This document shows positions 33,560-41,874 of a stretch of DNA of 64,000 nucleotides, piece after piece (the first letter of the stretch is position 1; each line of letters begins with the position of its first letter). The stretch covers positions 1 through 64,000 of the forward strand of contig NZ_JAJUXG010000007.1 in assembly GCF_021390535.1 (NCBI RefSeq). The letters are read 5' to 3'. Position numbers and translations under genes: made by a program. The notes under the pieces were generated by a model. The model was not told the origin of the DNA, ran no database searches, and saw nothing but the letters and a program-made list of their open reading frames with translations. The DNA comes from Dyadobacter sp. CY312. Lineage in GTDB: Bacteria; Bacteroidota; Bacteroidia; Cytophagales; Spirosomataceae.

Positions 33560-34972
33560 TTGCTAAGTTTTTTCAGAGTTAATGCAAAGTATCAGATCAT
33601 CAGTCTGGTGGTTTTTTTTCTTTTGCTACGTCTTCCTTTTTTCCTTGGCGGAGCGCCTTTGCTCATCCCGGAGCATAGCTGGATGCTGGTAGGGGAACAA
33701 ATGCAGCACGGTTTTATGCTCTATCGTGATGTATGGGATAATGTAAGCCCGTTTTCCGGTTTGGTATACTGGCTGTTGGACTCACTCTTCGGGCGTCAGC
33801 AATGGGTGTATCAGCTTGCGGCCGTTGCGGTGTCGCTGGTTCAGATCCTGTACTTTAATTATGTGATTTATGCCAGAGAGGTTTTTCCGGAGAGGACATT
33901 TATACCGGGCGCGATTTATGCCTTATTTTTAAATATCTCCTTTGATCTTGGCACGTTGTCGCCCATGCTAATGGCGAATACGTTCTTATTATTTGCCTTT
34001 GGTTCTATTGTTAAAATACTGGTGAGGCGTGAAGTTACGAATCAGGTTTTTGAAATGGGGATTTACATTGGTATAGCAACGCTATTCTACTTGCCTGCAT
34101 CCCTGTTCATGATCTGGGCGTTTCTTGCTTTGTTATTTTATACAGGATCCACCATTCGTCATCATTTGCTCGGGTTGTTTGGTTCTGTATTTCCGCTGTT
34201 AATGGTCGTTTTGTTTTTTTATATGAACGACGGTGTTGAGAGTCTGAACCGCAACCTGCTCACTTCGGTCTTTCAGGTAAAGCAATATAACCTCAATGAT
34301 TTTTCATCCTTGCTGGCTTCACTTTTGCTTCCTCTTGGCTTTGGGATTATGGGTTTCATGCGCATTTTTACAACATTACGGTTTGTCAATTATCAGACCA
34401 GAATTCAGCAGGTGATGGCTTTGTGGTTCATTGTGGCTGTATTCAGTATACCGCTTATGCAGTACCTGGCGCCCATGCAGTTTGTTATTTTCATACCACC
34501 CTCGGCGTTTTTTGCAACGCATTACTTTCAGAGTTTTAAAAAGAAAAGTATTGCAGATGAGGTGCAGTTTATGCTCATGGGAGCAATTATAGTTCTGATA
34601 CAGTACCAGGGTTTAAGGGGAGTGTTACCGGGGGTGTCAATGGGGAAACTGGAAAACCTGCGTGTAAAGCCGGCGGCTCTTCCGGGCGAAATCCAGAATA
34701 AGCGCATACTGGTTTTGGGACAACATTCGGGCGAATATGTAAATAATTTTACCGCGACACCTTATCTCAATTGGGATCTGGCAAGTTACGATTTAATGAA
34801 TCTGGACAATTTTGACAGTGTAATACATGTCTACGACAATTTCCAGAAGGACCCGCCCGATTTCGTGATAGACAAGTCCAACATCATGCCCAAGCTACTG
34901 AACCGGGTACCTGCCCTTAAAAGGCAATACGTACCCAGTCCATGGAAAGGAATTTACGAGCGAAAGCTCTGA
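33560..34972 (+). CDS. Polytopic membrane protein resembling GT-C glycosyltransferases
   Basis: The protein is 470 residues from a TTG start; no in-frame ATG exists before about codon 40, and starting there would remove the first membrane helix. There are about ten membrane segments, and the last 100 residues are soluble. The first outside loop reads LVGEQMQHGFMLYRDVWDNVSPFSG, close to the G-x-x-lYrDvwd-n-pP pattern of PMT/ArnT-like GT-C enzymes. The acidic DE pair usually ahead of it is replaced by PEHSW. A lipid-linked sugar transferase role is possible but unproven. Its stop abuts the rpiB stop with no gap. Confidence 0.6.
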   Translation: MLSFFRVNAKYQIISLVVFFLLLRLPFFLGGAPLLIPEHSWMLVGEQMQHGFMLYRDVWDNVSPFSGLVYWLLDSLFGRQQWVYQLAAVAVSLVQILYFNYVIYAREVFPERTFIPGAIYALFLNISFDLGTLSPMLMANTFLLFAFGSIVKILVRREVTNQVFEMGIYIGIATLFYLPASLFMIWAFLALLFYTGSTIRHHLLGLFGSVFPLLMVVLFFYMNDGVESLNRNLLTSVFQVKQYNLNDFSSLLASLLLPLGFGIMGFMRIFTTLRFVNYQTRIQQVMALWFIVAVFSIPLMQYLAPMQFVIFIPPSAFFATHYFQSFKKKSIADEVQFMLMGAIIVLIQYQGLRGVLPGVSMGKLENLRVKPAALPGEIQNKRILVLGQHSGEYVNNFTATPYLNWDLASYDLMNLDNFDSVIHVYDNFQKDPPDFVIDKSNIMPKLLNRVPALKRQYVPSPWKGIYERKL

Positions 34973-35404
34973 TCAGCAGGCAATTTTGTCAACACGAGTT
35001 TGATGGCGTCCACCTTCAAATTCTGTGCTCAGGAAAGCTTGAATACTGGCCAGTGCGTTTTCCAGTTCAATAAATCTTACAGGCAGGCATATCACGTTGG
35101 CGTCGTTGTGCTGCCTTGCCAATGGTGCAAGTGGTAAATCCCAAACCAGTGCTGCACGAATACCCTGATGCTTGTTAGCAGTAATACAAACGCCTTGTCC
35201 GCTACCACACAAAAGCACTCCTTTTTCGTATTCTCCGCTTTCCACACCACTTGCCACAGGATGTGCGAAATCAGCATAGTCTGCTGAATTTTCACTGTAT
35301 GTTCCAAAGTCTTTTACTTCGAAACCGTTGGCAGTGAGCCAGTTTATTACAGGCTCCTTGTATGGAAACCCTGCGTGATCCGAACCAATAGCAATTTTTC
35401 TCAT
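34973..35404 (-). CDS. rpiB: Ribose-5-phosphate isomerase B
   Basis: The 143-residue protein is of RpiB/LacAB type, the usual size. IAIGSDHAGFPYKEPV carries the phosphate-binding Asp-His, VLLCGSGQGVCITANKHQGIRAAL contains the active-site Cys and anion hole, and ARQHNDANVICLPVRF has the catalytic His. It interconverts ribose-5-phosphate and ribulose-5-phosphate in the pentose phosphate pathway. It is convergent with the membrane protein gene with no space between the stops. Confidence 0.96.
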   Translation of the reverse strand: MRKIAIGSDHAGFPYKEPVINWLTANGFEVKDFGTYSENSADYADFAHPVASGVESGEYEKGVLLCGSGQGVCITANKHQGIRAALVWDLPLAPLARQHNDANVICLPVRFIELENALASIQAFLSTEFEGGRHQTRVDKIAC

Positions 35405-35530
35405 TACTTTTTTGTTAATTGTAACCCTTAGGATAAGGCGGTATAATGGATTTATGAATTTTGCTTTACATGCTTATGCTGCTGTAAAGTTAGTATTATC
35501 TGTTCAACAACTAAATTGACTTTTACGATT

Positions 35531-36301
35531 ATGAGTGAAGAAATAAAACCAACAGAAGGTGAATTAATTGACGTATCTCTTCTCAATCCGGCAGTTCCGG
35601 AAGATGAAAAAAGAATTAAGGAAGCATTTGAAGACAGAAACTGGAGTGAAATAAAAAGTGCAGACTCCTGGGTCATTTTTAAAGTAATGGCAGAATTTGT
35701 CGAAGGATTTGACAAAATGGCTAAAATTGGTCCATGTGTATCCTTGTTTGGTTCCGCGCGCACGTTACCCGATAATCCTTACTACAAAACTGCGGAAGAA
35801 ATAGCGGCTAAACTGGTGCGCCATGGTTACGGAGTCATCACAGGTGGTGGTCCCGGTATTATGGAGGCTGGTAACAAAGGAGCTTTTGAGCAGGGAGGAA
35901 AATCAGTAGGGCTTAACATCAAACTGCCGTTTGAACAACATAGCAACATTTATATAGATCCGGACAAGAACATCAATTTTGATTTTTTCTTTGTTCGGAA
36001 GGTGATGTTTGTAAAATACTCTCAGGGTTTTATCGTGATGCCCGGCGGTTTTGGTACGCTCGACGAACTCTTTGAAGCAATGACTCTAATCCAAACTAAA
36101 AAAATCGGGCGTTTCCCTATTGTTTTAGTAGGAAGCTCTTATTGGTCCGGACTATTGGACTGGATTAAAACAACGATGCTCACTGAAAAAAATATTAACG
36201 CAGAAGATCTGAAACTCATTAGCATCGTAGATACACCCGATGAAGCAGTGAAGGTTATTGATAACTTCTATTCGAAGTATTTGTTGAAACCGAATTTTTA
36301 G
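35531..36301 (+). CDS. LOG-family Rossmann-fold protein (TIGR00730-like)
   Basis: The protein is 256 residues from ATG 35531; the TTG at 35516 is not needed. The LOG motifs are clear: ITGGGPGIMEAGNKGAFEQGG and MPGGFGTLDELFEA (PGGxGTxxE). Proteins with these motifs hydrolyse cytokinin riboside or AMP-type monophosphates, and many bacterial members act as nucleotide 5'-monophosphate phosphoribohydrolases. It is longer than the 190-residue short form, with about 60 extra N-terminal residues. It is monocistronic with its own terminator. Confidence 0.9.
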   Translation: MSEEIKPTEGELIDVSLLNPAVPEDEKRIKEAFEDRNWSEIKSADSWVIFKVMAEFVEGFDKMAKIGPCVSLFGSARTLPDNPYYKTAEEIAAKLVRHGYGVITGGGPGIMEAGNKGAFEQGGKSVGLNIKLPFEQHSNIYIDPDKNINFDFFFVRKVMFVKYSQGFIVMPGGFGTLDELFEAMTLIQTKKIGRFPIVLVGSSYWSGLLDWIKTTMLTEKNINAEDLKLISIVDTPDEAVKVIDNFYSKYLLKPNF

Positions 36302-36320
36302 AGATTATTGATTTTAGGAG

Positions 36321-36369
36321 AAGGGCGATTTGTTATCTGTTAAGAATTGATAACAAGTCGCCCTTTTTG
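36321..36369 (+). terminator. Terminator after the LOG-family gene
   Basis: AAGGGCGATTTGTTATC (36321-36337) pairs perfectly with GATAACAAGTCGCCCTT (36349-36365) apart from one G-U, followed by a T-run. Confidence 0.9.
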
Positions 36370-36417
36370 TGAAATAAAGAGTCTGGTGCGTCACACTTTT
36401 ACCTTCACTGAGGTGAT

Positions 36418-36433
36418 TTTGATAATTATCAAA
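36418..36433. promoter_or_regulatory. Perfect 16-bp palindrome
   Basis: TTTGATAATTATCAAA is its own reverse complement and lies 55 bases before the GTG start of the next gene. It looks like a dimeric regulator site; the protein is unknown. Confidence 0.45.
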
Positions 36434-36488
36434 GGAATTTAATCTGGCAATTTAGATTTTTGCCCAACACTCTAACTATGTAAGCAAA

Positions 36489-38153
36489 GTGAAAGGTAAA
36501 ATATCAGTCCTCATTGTTTTATTGATTTTTTTTAAAACTGCTGGCGCTTTGGTCGCTCAAAGCGCTTCTGACTACGAGAGGAAGTTTAAGGAATTTTCAA
36601 AGGCGGGATTTGACTCTCTAGAGGCGAACCATTTACTTAATAATTATTTCAGCTTGTTGACACCCTTTAATCAGGTAAATCAGTTGGCAATGGGCATGAA
36701 AGGAGAAAAATGGCAGCAATTTCCACTTGAAAGTTTCAAAAGTAACGTTGTTTATTTGGAGCATATAGATAACCTGATAGACTCTCCTGTACCTGATGTG
36801 CGTTTGCTTGGTTACCTGACTATTGCTTCAACCGGAGATAAGACCAAGAATGCCAGGTTAAGTGAAAAGTTGAAGACAGAACTTTCTCCCAATTGTTCAT
36901 TGTGGCTTGGAATGACATTGATGTCGCTTGGGTTTGATCGGACGTCAAGTCTTTTTCCCTGGATGGTGAAAAATAATGTTGAGGCAGGTGGTTATTTGTT
37001 TCCGATGTTCACTAGTCTCTCTGCCGACTCTCTGAGGGAAACCGCATACCAATTTGTAGAGAGTGATGACTGGAATGAACGGGTTTATGCCATTCAGTTA
37101 TTAATCAATACCAAGTATTCTCAGAATACGGATAAGATATTAAGGAATGCAATCAGTACCTGGCCCCTTCATTTGAAGGGTTATGCGATTGTTCCGGCAC
37201 AAAAGCTTCAGCTAGGTAACATGCTACCGTTGTTAACGCCTTTGCTGGATAGTTCCCGTACCAGGAGAGCATCATTACAGGCTTTGGCAGATAGTCCAAC
37301 AGAGGCTGATAGGGAATTTGTTATTAATCTTAGTAATCAAAGTACATCTGACAAGGACGTAATGGCCTCATTGCAAAGTTCGAGGTACCCAGGAATGGTT
37401 AAACATTGGGTGTTGAAGCTGGAAAATGACGAAGTGCCTTCTGATTATTACTTTTCCGTATATCAGGATACCCTTTTAAAATCGAACGAGCTTTTGCCAG
37501 CTGTACACAAATGCTTACGCAACGCACAGAATCCTAAGATTGTAAGTGGTCTGTTACCAGTTCTTAATGGAAGAACTGATGTCTCTTCCCAAAAAATATT
37601 ATTAAATCTAATACGGAGCACTAATAGTTCGGTAAGGGCAAGTGCAAGTAATGCTCTGGTAGGCACCTGCACCGATAGTTTAAAAAGGGTTTTACCCCAA
37701 GTTGCCAGAGATTCTTCTTTGTGCACGCCATTTACTTTTGATTTACTTATCGGGTGTGGATTGGATACCTTGCAAAACACTGCGGACTATATTTATGGCT
37801 CAGAGGTTGAGTATGCCATACAGTTAAATGCTTTAAAATATTTAACAACCTTTCCTGAGAAAAGGCATTTGACTCTTTTTAGAACCCTAATAAATCATGA
37901 GGATGATGATGGTTACATGATTAAACGAATGCTTGCGAAAGGACTTGCGCAGCTGAATGATTTGGCATCCGTGGAAAGTATTATCAAGGTGAGTGAAAAG
38001 GAGCGCAAAGGTTCGGACTGGAATTCGATTTCTTACATTGAGGCATTGAGTAGGCTTAAGGTAGATGCATCCAAAGTGTATATTTCCTCTTTCCTGTCAA
38101 GCAAAGAGGAGGATGTTAAAAAAATGGTAACTAAAATTATAGATTCCTGGTAG
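36489..38153 (+). CDS. Secreted HEAT-like repeat protein
   Basis: The protein is 554 residues from a GTG start, which fits the signal peptide (VLIVLLIFFKTAGALVAQ). After about residue 80 it is made of helical pairs typical of HEAT/armadillo-type repeats, for example SPVPDVRLLGYLTIASTG, SDDWNERVYAIQLLINTKYS, NSSVRASASNALVGTC and SKEEDVKKMVTKIIDSW. Such solenoids are protein-binding scaffolds. I do not recognise a named family. No partner gene is adjacent; the next gene is convergent and only eight bases away. Confidence 0.65.
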   Translation: MKGKISVLIVLLIFFKTAGALVAQSASDYERKFKEFSKAGFDSLEANHLLNNYFSLLTPFNQVNQLAMGMKGEKWQQFPLESFKSNVVYLEHIDNLIDSPVPDVRLLGYLTIASTGDKTKNARLSEKLKTELSPNCSLWLGMTLMSLGFDRTSSLFPWMVKNNVEAGGYLFPMFTSLSADSLRETAYQFVESDDWNERVYAIQLLINTKYSQNTDKILRNAISTWPLHLKGYAIVPAQKLQLGNMLPLLTPLLDSSRTRRASLQALADSPTEADREFVINLSNQSTSDKDVMASLQSSRYPGMVKHWVLKLENDEVPSDYYFSVYQDTLLKSNELLPAVHKCLRNAQNPKIVSGLLPVLNGRTDVSSQKILLNLIRSTNSSVRASASNALVGTCTDSLKRVLPQVARDSSLCTPFTFDLLIGCGLDTLQNTADYIYGSEVEYAIQLNALKYLTTFPEKRHLTLFRTLINHEDDDGYMIKRMLAKGLAQLNDLASVESIIKVSEKERKGSDWNSISYIEALSRLKVDASKVYISSFLSSKEEDVKKMVTKIIDSW

Positions 38154-38161
38154 ATACAGAT

Positions 38162-39145
38162 TCAAAACGTCAAATAGGGCGCCAGCTTCTCAATGGTTCC
38201 TGCATCCAGAACTCTCACTTTTTTGAGATCCTCCAGTGAATTATAATTACCGTGTTGCGCACGGTAGTTGATGATAACTGCGGCGAGTTTTTTATTGCGA
38301 AGATAGGAGTGACTGCTTAGTTCTTCAATTGTGGCGGTGTTCACATTGATTTTTTTAGTCGGGCTGTTCACCTTTGCATATTTGTTTAACTCCGACAAAG
38401 CCAAAGAATCCAGTCCATAGATCTCCGAATACTGGCTTGTTGAATGAAATCCGCCCAATCCGTCCCGGAACTTTAAAATCCGAAGAGATAATTTACTTCC
38501 AATCCCTTTCAGTATTACGAGCTGTGTTGTATCCGCAGTATTGATGTCAAACGAAGCGATTACCGGTTTGGTGTAAGGTTTTCGTTCATTTATAAAAGGC
38601 CGGTTTGTAGCTTTTTCGGCAATATTGGCGTTGCTTTTTTCAGCAAAGGATTTATCGGGAGTAGCGGGAAGTGTAATGTAAGGTTCCAACGTCTTGTACA
38701 CATCAGCAGGAAAATCGTAAATGTGAAGCAGATCTTCTTTCTTTCTGAATTTGCCACCTTTGCTTCGGTATTTATCAATCCTTTTAGCCAGGAATGGAGG
38801 AATTCCTAGTTCTGTAAGTTCGTCCACCGTTGCCTGGTTCGGATCAAAAGAGAATAGTCTGGCAGGTTTTGTCGGTTTTTTGCTGGAAGAAGATTCTTTA
38901 AAATTGTTCTCCGTATAACTCTTTGGGGTAGCTTCTTCAATCTCAGCAACTATGCTATCCAGTTTTTGAATATTAGCAGACTGGTCCGTAGCCGGAAGTG
39001 GAAAGTGTGGCAAAATCCATCGTCTGAAAACAAAGGGCGTCCAGATTAGGAAGAACAGGATAATCATCAAAACCAATGTACCTCTTGCCTCTTTTCGTGA
39101 TATACCAAAGAAGTCTTGTAACTGACTAATAATGCGCTGGATCAT
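38162..39145 (-). CDS. ComEA-like helix-hairpin-helix membrane protein
   Basis: The protein is 327 residues from ATG 39145 (the longer frame begins with TTG). It has an N-terminal membrane helix (LVLMIILFFLIWTPFVF). Three HhH units follow: FDPNQATVDELTELGIPPFLAKRI, FDINTADTTQLVILKGIGSKLSLRI and INVNTATIEELSSHSYLRNKKLAAVI. The third is degenerate in its Gly-x-Gly hairpin. ComEA binds double-stranded DNA in the periplasm during natural uptake, but three-unit relatives in Bacteroidota have no proven role. No other competence gene is nearby. Confidence 0.85.
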   Translation of the reverse strand: MIQRIISQLQDFFGISRKEARGTLVLMIILFFLIWTPFVFRRWILPHFPLPATDQSANIQKLDSIVAEIEEATPKSYTENNFKESSSSKKPTKPARLFSFDPNQATVDELTELGIPPFLAKRIDKYRSKGGKFRKKEDLLHIYDFPADVYKTLEPYITLPATPDKSFAEKSNANIAEKATNRPFINERKPYTKPVIASFDINTADTTQLVILKGIGSKLSLRILKFRDGLGGFHSTSQYSEIYGLDSLALSELNKYAKVNSPTKKINVNTATIEELSSHSYLRNKKLAAVIINYRAQHGNYNSLEDLKKVRVLDAGTIEKLAPYLTF

Positions 39146-39188
39146 CTTGTCTAAGGTTTTTACAATCAAAAACTTAGACGGGGGAAAG

Positions 39189-39593
39189 CTAAATTGGTTT
39201 CCAGATTTTTAGAGAGGAATTTTTAGAGATCAGGTCAAAGTCACTATCGTTGTGACAGAGCTCAATGTCAAAGTGGATGGCGTAATAAGCAATCAAGCAA
39301 TCGTTGGCTTTGCGAATTGTCAACCCTTTTTTTCTTAGAGAGCGATATAGTTTGGCTGCTTCAATCGATACAAGATAAGGATCTAAAGTTAAAGGGATTA
39401 GTGCTTTGAAGCCATCTACGGTATTCGTGAAATCTCTGTCGATTCTGGTTCCTTGCAATAATTCTTGTAAAATGGTGGGGCAATAACATACTTCATTAGA
39501 CAGGAGAGATTCATCAAGCAGATCTGTCTGAGCAGACTTCACGCCATTCTTATAATCCACCCATACAGATGTATCAAATAGTCGGTAAGTCAT
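39189..39593 (-). CDS. vapC: VapC-type PIN-domain toxin
   Basis: This 134-residue PIN ribonuclease has all acidic metal ligands: Asp7 (LFDTSVWVDY), Glu44 (ILQELLQG), Asp98 (KANDCLIAYYA) and Asp116/Asp118 (HNDSDFDLI). VapC toxins cut tRNA or rRNA and are held inactive by VapB. The gene overlaps the antitoxin gene by 20 bases, which fits translational coupling. It appears intact. Confidence 0.93.
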   Translation of the reverse strand: MTYRLFDTSVWVDYKNGVKSAQTDLLDESLLSNEVCYCPTILQELLQGTRIDRDFTNTVDGFKALIPLTLDPYLVSIEAAKLYRSLRKKGLTIRKANDCLIAYYAIHFDIELCHNDSDFDLISKNSSLKIWKPI

Positions 39594-39783
39594 AAGTTCT
39601 CATTTGCTCTAAATCGCCTTCCCAACCGCCTATACCTCTCATATCTCTTAGTTTTTGACGATGTTTAGAATTGATCAGTTCGGTTAAAGCAAAATCAATA
39701 ATTTCCTTCTTTGTCCGAAGATTTTTATCAAGATCTCTTATTTGATCGATTTTGGCTTCATCGATTTCAACATTCGTTCTCAT
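39574..39783 (-). CDS. vapB: VapB-type antitoxin
   Basis: The protein is 69 residues from ATG 39783; the longer frame to 39828 would run through the promoter. It begins MRTNVEIDEAKIDQIRDLDK (ribbon-helix-helix-like DNA-binding part), continues KKEIIDFALTELI, and ends with GIGGWEGDLEQMR, the C-terminal segment that wraps the VapC active site. It should repress its own promoter together with VapC. Confidence 0.9.
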   Translation of the reverse strand: MRTNVEIDEAKIDQIRDLDKNLRTKKEIIDFALTELINSKHRQKLRDMRGIGGWEGDLEQMRTYDLPTI

Positions 39784-39804
39784 GATTTTCAATTTATATA
39801 CACA

Positions 39805-39812
39805 CAAATATA
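39805..39812 (-). promoter_or_regulatory. -7 element of the vapBC promoter
   Basis: TATATTTG on the minus strand (39812-39805) matches TAnnTTTG exactly and is 21 bases before the vapB ATG. Around it, TGTATG, TGTATA and TGTGTATA repeats could be the VapBC operator. Confidence 0.5.
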
Positions 39813-39853
39813 CAAATTTCATACACATTCATATTCATTGCGGTCAAATTGTC

Positions 39854-39861
39854 TAATTTTG
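39854..39861 (+). promoter_or_regulatory. -7 element of the glyQS promoter
   Basis: TAATTTTG matches TAnnTTTG and lies 76 bases before the glyQS ATG. The nearest TTG (39838-39840) is only 13 bases away, too close for a standard -33. Confidence 0.4.
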
Positions 39862-39937
39862 CCAACTCTTTAAATTTGAGAGCCGGAATAACGATTTTAG
39901 TCCTTTTTTAGATAAATAAATTTAAGTAAAGTAAATA

Positions 39938-41422
39938 ATGAGCCAGGTACCTGCAACCTCTTTACAAGACATTATCGGGCATGCAAAAGAATACGGATTT
40001 GTATTCCCTTCTTCCGAAATATATGATGGATTACAAGCTGTTTATGACTACGGTCAAAATGGTGTTGAGCTAAAAAATAATCTTAAAGCGGCATGGTGGA
40101 AGGCCATGACGCAACTGAACGACAACATCGTTGGTATTGATGCGGCCATATTCATGCATCCGCTTACGTGGAAAGCATCTGGTCACGTCGACGGATTCAA
40201 TGATCCGATGATCGATAACAAAGATTCCAAAAAACGTTACCGTGCCGATCAGTTACTGGAAGGAAAGGCGGAGCAGTACGAAAAAGATGGCGATCCTGAA
40301 AAGGCAAAAGCATTGCTGGCAGAAATGGGACGTTTACTGAGTGCCGAAGATTTGGCAGGAGTGCGTGAGCTCATTATTTCTGAGAATATAAAATGTGCTG
40401 TATCCGGAACTACAAATTGGACAGAAGTTCGCCAGTTTAACCTGATGTTCAGCACGCAGGTGGGTTCTGTTGCAGAGGATTCAAGTATGATCTATTTACG
40501 TCCGGAAACTGCGCAGGGGATTTTTGTTAACTTCCTGAATGTACAAAAAAGCGGACGTATGAAGGTGCCGTTTGGCATCGCTCAAATCGGTAAGGCTTTC
40601 AGAAATGAAATCGTTGCGCGTCAGTTCATTTTCCGTATGCGTGAATTTGAACAAATGGAAATGCAGTTTTTCATTCGCCCTGGTACTGAAATGACCTGGT
40701 ACGAATCATGGAAAGAAACCCGTATGAAGTTCCACAAAGCGATCGGTCTTCCTGCGGAAAAATTGAAGTTTCATGATCATGATAAACTTGCGCACTATGC
40801 CAACGCAGCCGTTGACATTGAGTATGAGTTCCCTTTTGGTTTCCGTGAAATGGAAGGTATTCATTCCCGTACTGATTTTGACCTGAAAAATCACCAGGAA
40901 CTGTCTAAAAAGAAGCAGCAATATTTTGATTCTGAATTAGATGAAAATGGTAAGCCTTACGGAAATTACATACCGTATGTTGTTGAAACATCTGTTGGAG
41001 CTGATCGCCTTTTCCTTGCTACGTTCTGTAACGCATATACAGTTGAAACAGTAGGAGAGGGAGAAAATGAAAAGCAGCGTACGTATTTGAAGTTGCATCC
41101 GGCACTCGCTCCTTTCAAAGTAGCTGTACTTCCTTTGGTTAAAAAGGACGGTTTAGCTGAAAAAGCACAGGTTATTGCCAATTCCCTTAAATCGGCATTC
41201 CGTACTACATATGATGATGGCGCAGCGATTGGAAAGCGTTATACCCGTCAGGATTTGATAGGAACACCTTTCTGCGTTGTGGTTGATTATCAAACGATGG
41301 AGGACGATACTGTTACAATTCGTCACCGCGACTCAATGGAGCAGGAGCGTGTTGCTATCAGCGAACTTAAAGAGAAGATTGGATATCAGGTTGCAATTGA
41401 GCGTATTCTGGAAGCTATCTGA
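39938..41422 (+). CDS. glyQS: Glycine-tRNA ligase
   Basis: The 494-residue single-chain (alpha2-type) class II synthetase charges tRNA-Gly. Motif 2 is visible at AFRNEIVARQFIFRMREFEQMEMQFFI and motif 3 at SVGADRLFLA. The N-terminus (IIGHAKEYGFVFPSSEIYDGLQAVYDYG) and the C-terminal anticodon domain (KVAVLPLVKKDGLAEKAQ) are typical. It stands alone between vapBC (divergent) and the cold-shock gene (convergent). Confidence 0.98.
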   Translation: MSQVPATSLQDIIGHAKEYGFVFPSSEIYDGLQAVYDYGQNGVELKNNLKAAWWKAMTQLNDNIVGIDAAIFMHPLTWKASGHVDGFNDPMIDNKDSKKRYRADQLLEGKAEQYEKDGDPEKAKALLAEMGRLLSAEDLAGVRELIISENIKCAVSGTTNWTEVRQFNLMFSTQVGSVAEDSSMIYLRPETAQGIFVNFLNVQKSGRMKVPFGIAQIGKAFRNEIVARQFIFRMREFEQMEMQFFIRPGTEMTWYESWKETRMKFHKAIGLPAEKLKFHDHDKLAHYANAAVDIEYEFPFGFREMEGIHSRTDFDLKNHQELSKKKQQYFDSELDENGKPYGNYIPYVVETSVGADRLFLATFCNAYTVETVGEGENEKQRTYLKLHPALAPFKVAVLPLVKKDGLAEKAQVIANSLKSAFRTTYDDGAAIGKRYTRQDLIGTPFCVVVDYQTMEDDTVTIRHRDSMEQERVAISELKEKIGYQVAIERILEAI

Positions 41423-41441
41423 TTTGAAACGAACAGTCGTT

Positions 41442-41482
41442 AAAAATGAAAGGCCTCGCAATTTGCGAGGCCTTTCATTTTT
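41442..41482. terminator. Bidirectional terminator between glyQS and the cold-shock gene
   Basis: A 19-bp perfect stem (41442-41460 with 41464-41482) carries the core GGCCTCGCA and has A- and T-runs at its ends, so it works on both strands. Confidence 0.95.
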
Positions 41483-41501
41483 AATTCTATTAAGTTATTG
41501 C

Positions 41502-41693
41502 TTAGGCAAGCTTAACATTAACCGCGTTAAGTCCTTTTTTACCTTCCTGAAGGTCAAAAGTTACATCGTCATTTTCGCGAACGTCGTCAAGCAGACCTGA
41601 GATATGTACGAAATAATCTACTCCTGTTTCTGTGTCTTTAATGAACCCGTATCCTTTTGAGTCATTGAAGAATTTTACTGTTCCTTGATTCAT
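41502..41693 (-). CDS. Cold-shock domain protein
   Basis: The protein is 63 residues from ATG 41693 (MNQGTVKFFNDSKGYGFIKD), a single cold-shock domain with RNP1 KGYGFI and RNP2 YFVHIS. The longer frame to 41723 would run into the promoter. Such proteins bind single-stranded RNA and melt structures at low temperature. Confidence 0.95.
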   Translation of the reverse strand: MNQGTVKFFNDSKGYGFIKDTETGVDYFVHISGLLDDVRENDDVTFDLQEGKKGLNAVNVKLA

Positions 41694-41720
41694 ATTAATT
41701 ATTACATTATAAAATTTTAA

Positions 41721-41752
41721 CAAAGGTACGGATTATGTCGCTAGATACCCAA
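41721..41752 (-). promoter_or_regulatory. Promoter of the cold-shock gene
   Basis: On the minus strand TTG (41752-41750) and TACCTTTG (41728-41721) lie 21 bases apart, matching the Bacteroidota consensus. The leader is about 20 bases, short for a cold-shock mRNA. Confidence 0.7.
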
Positions 41753-41847
41753 CTTTTTATTTAACCCATCATTTTAGAAGGTATTTATAATTGCCAAACT
41801 CGCTGTGTTTTGTCCAAACATATTTTTTTCGTTTCGGTCAATCTGCC

Positions 41848-41855
41848 TACCTTTG
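41848..41855 (+). promoter_or_regulatory. -7 element of the guaA promoter
   Basis: TACCTTTG matches TAnnTTTG and is 20 bases before ATG 41875. It lies inside the longer open frame that begins at 41791, which supports the shorter start. Confidence 0.6.
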
Positions 41856-41874
41856 CGTTTTAGATAGCATTTAC

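Noticed and set aside
41791-41874. 28-residue N-terminal extension of GuaA
   Set aside because: The -7 element TACCTTTG lies inside it and the standard GuaA N-terminus begins at 41875.
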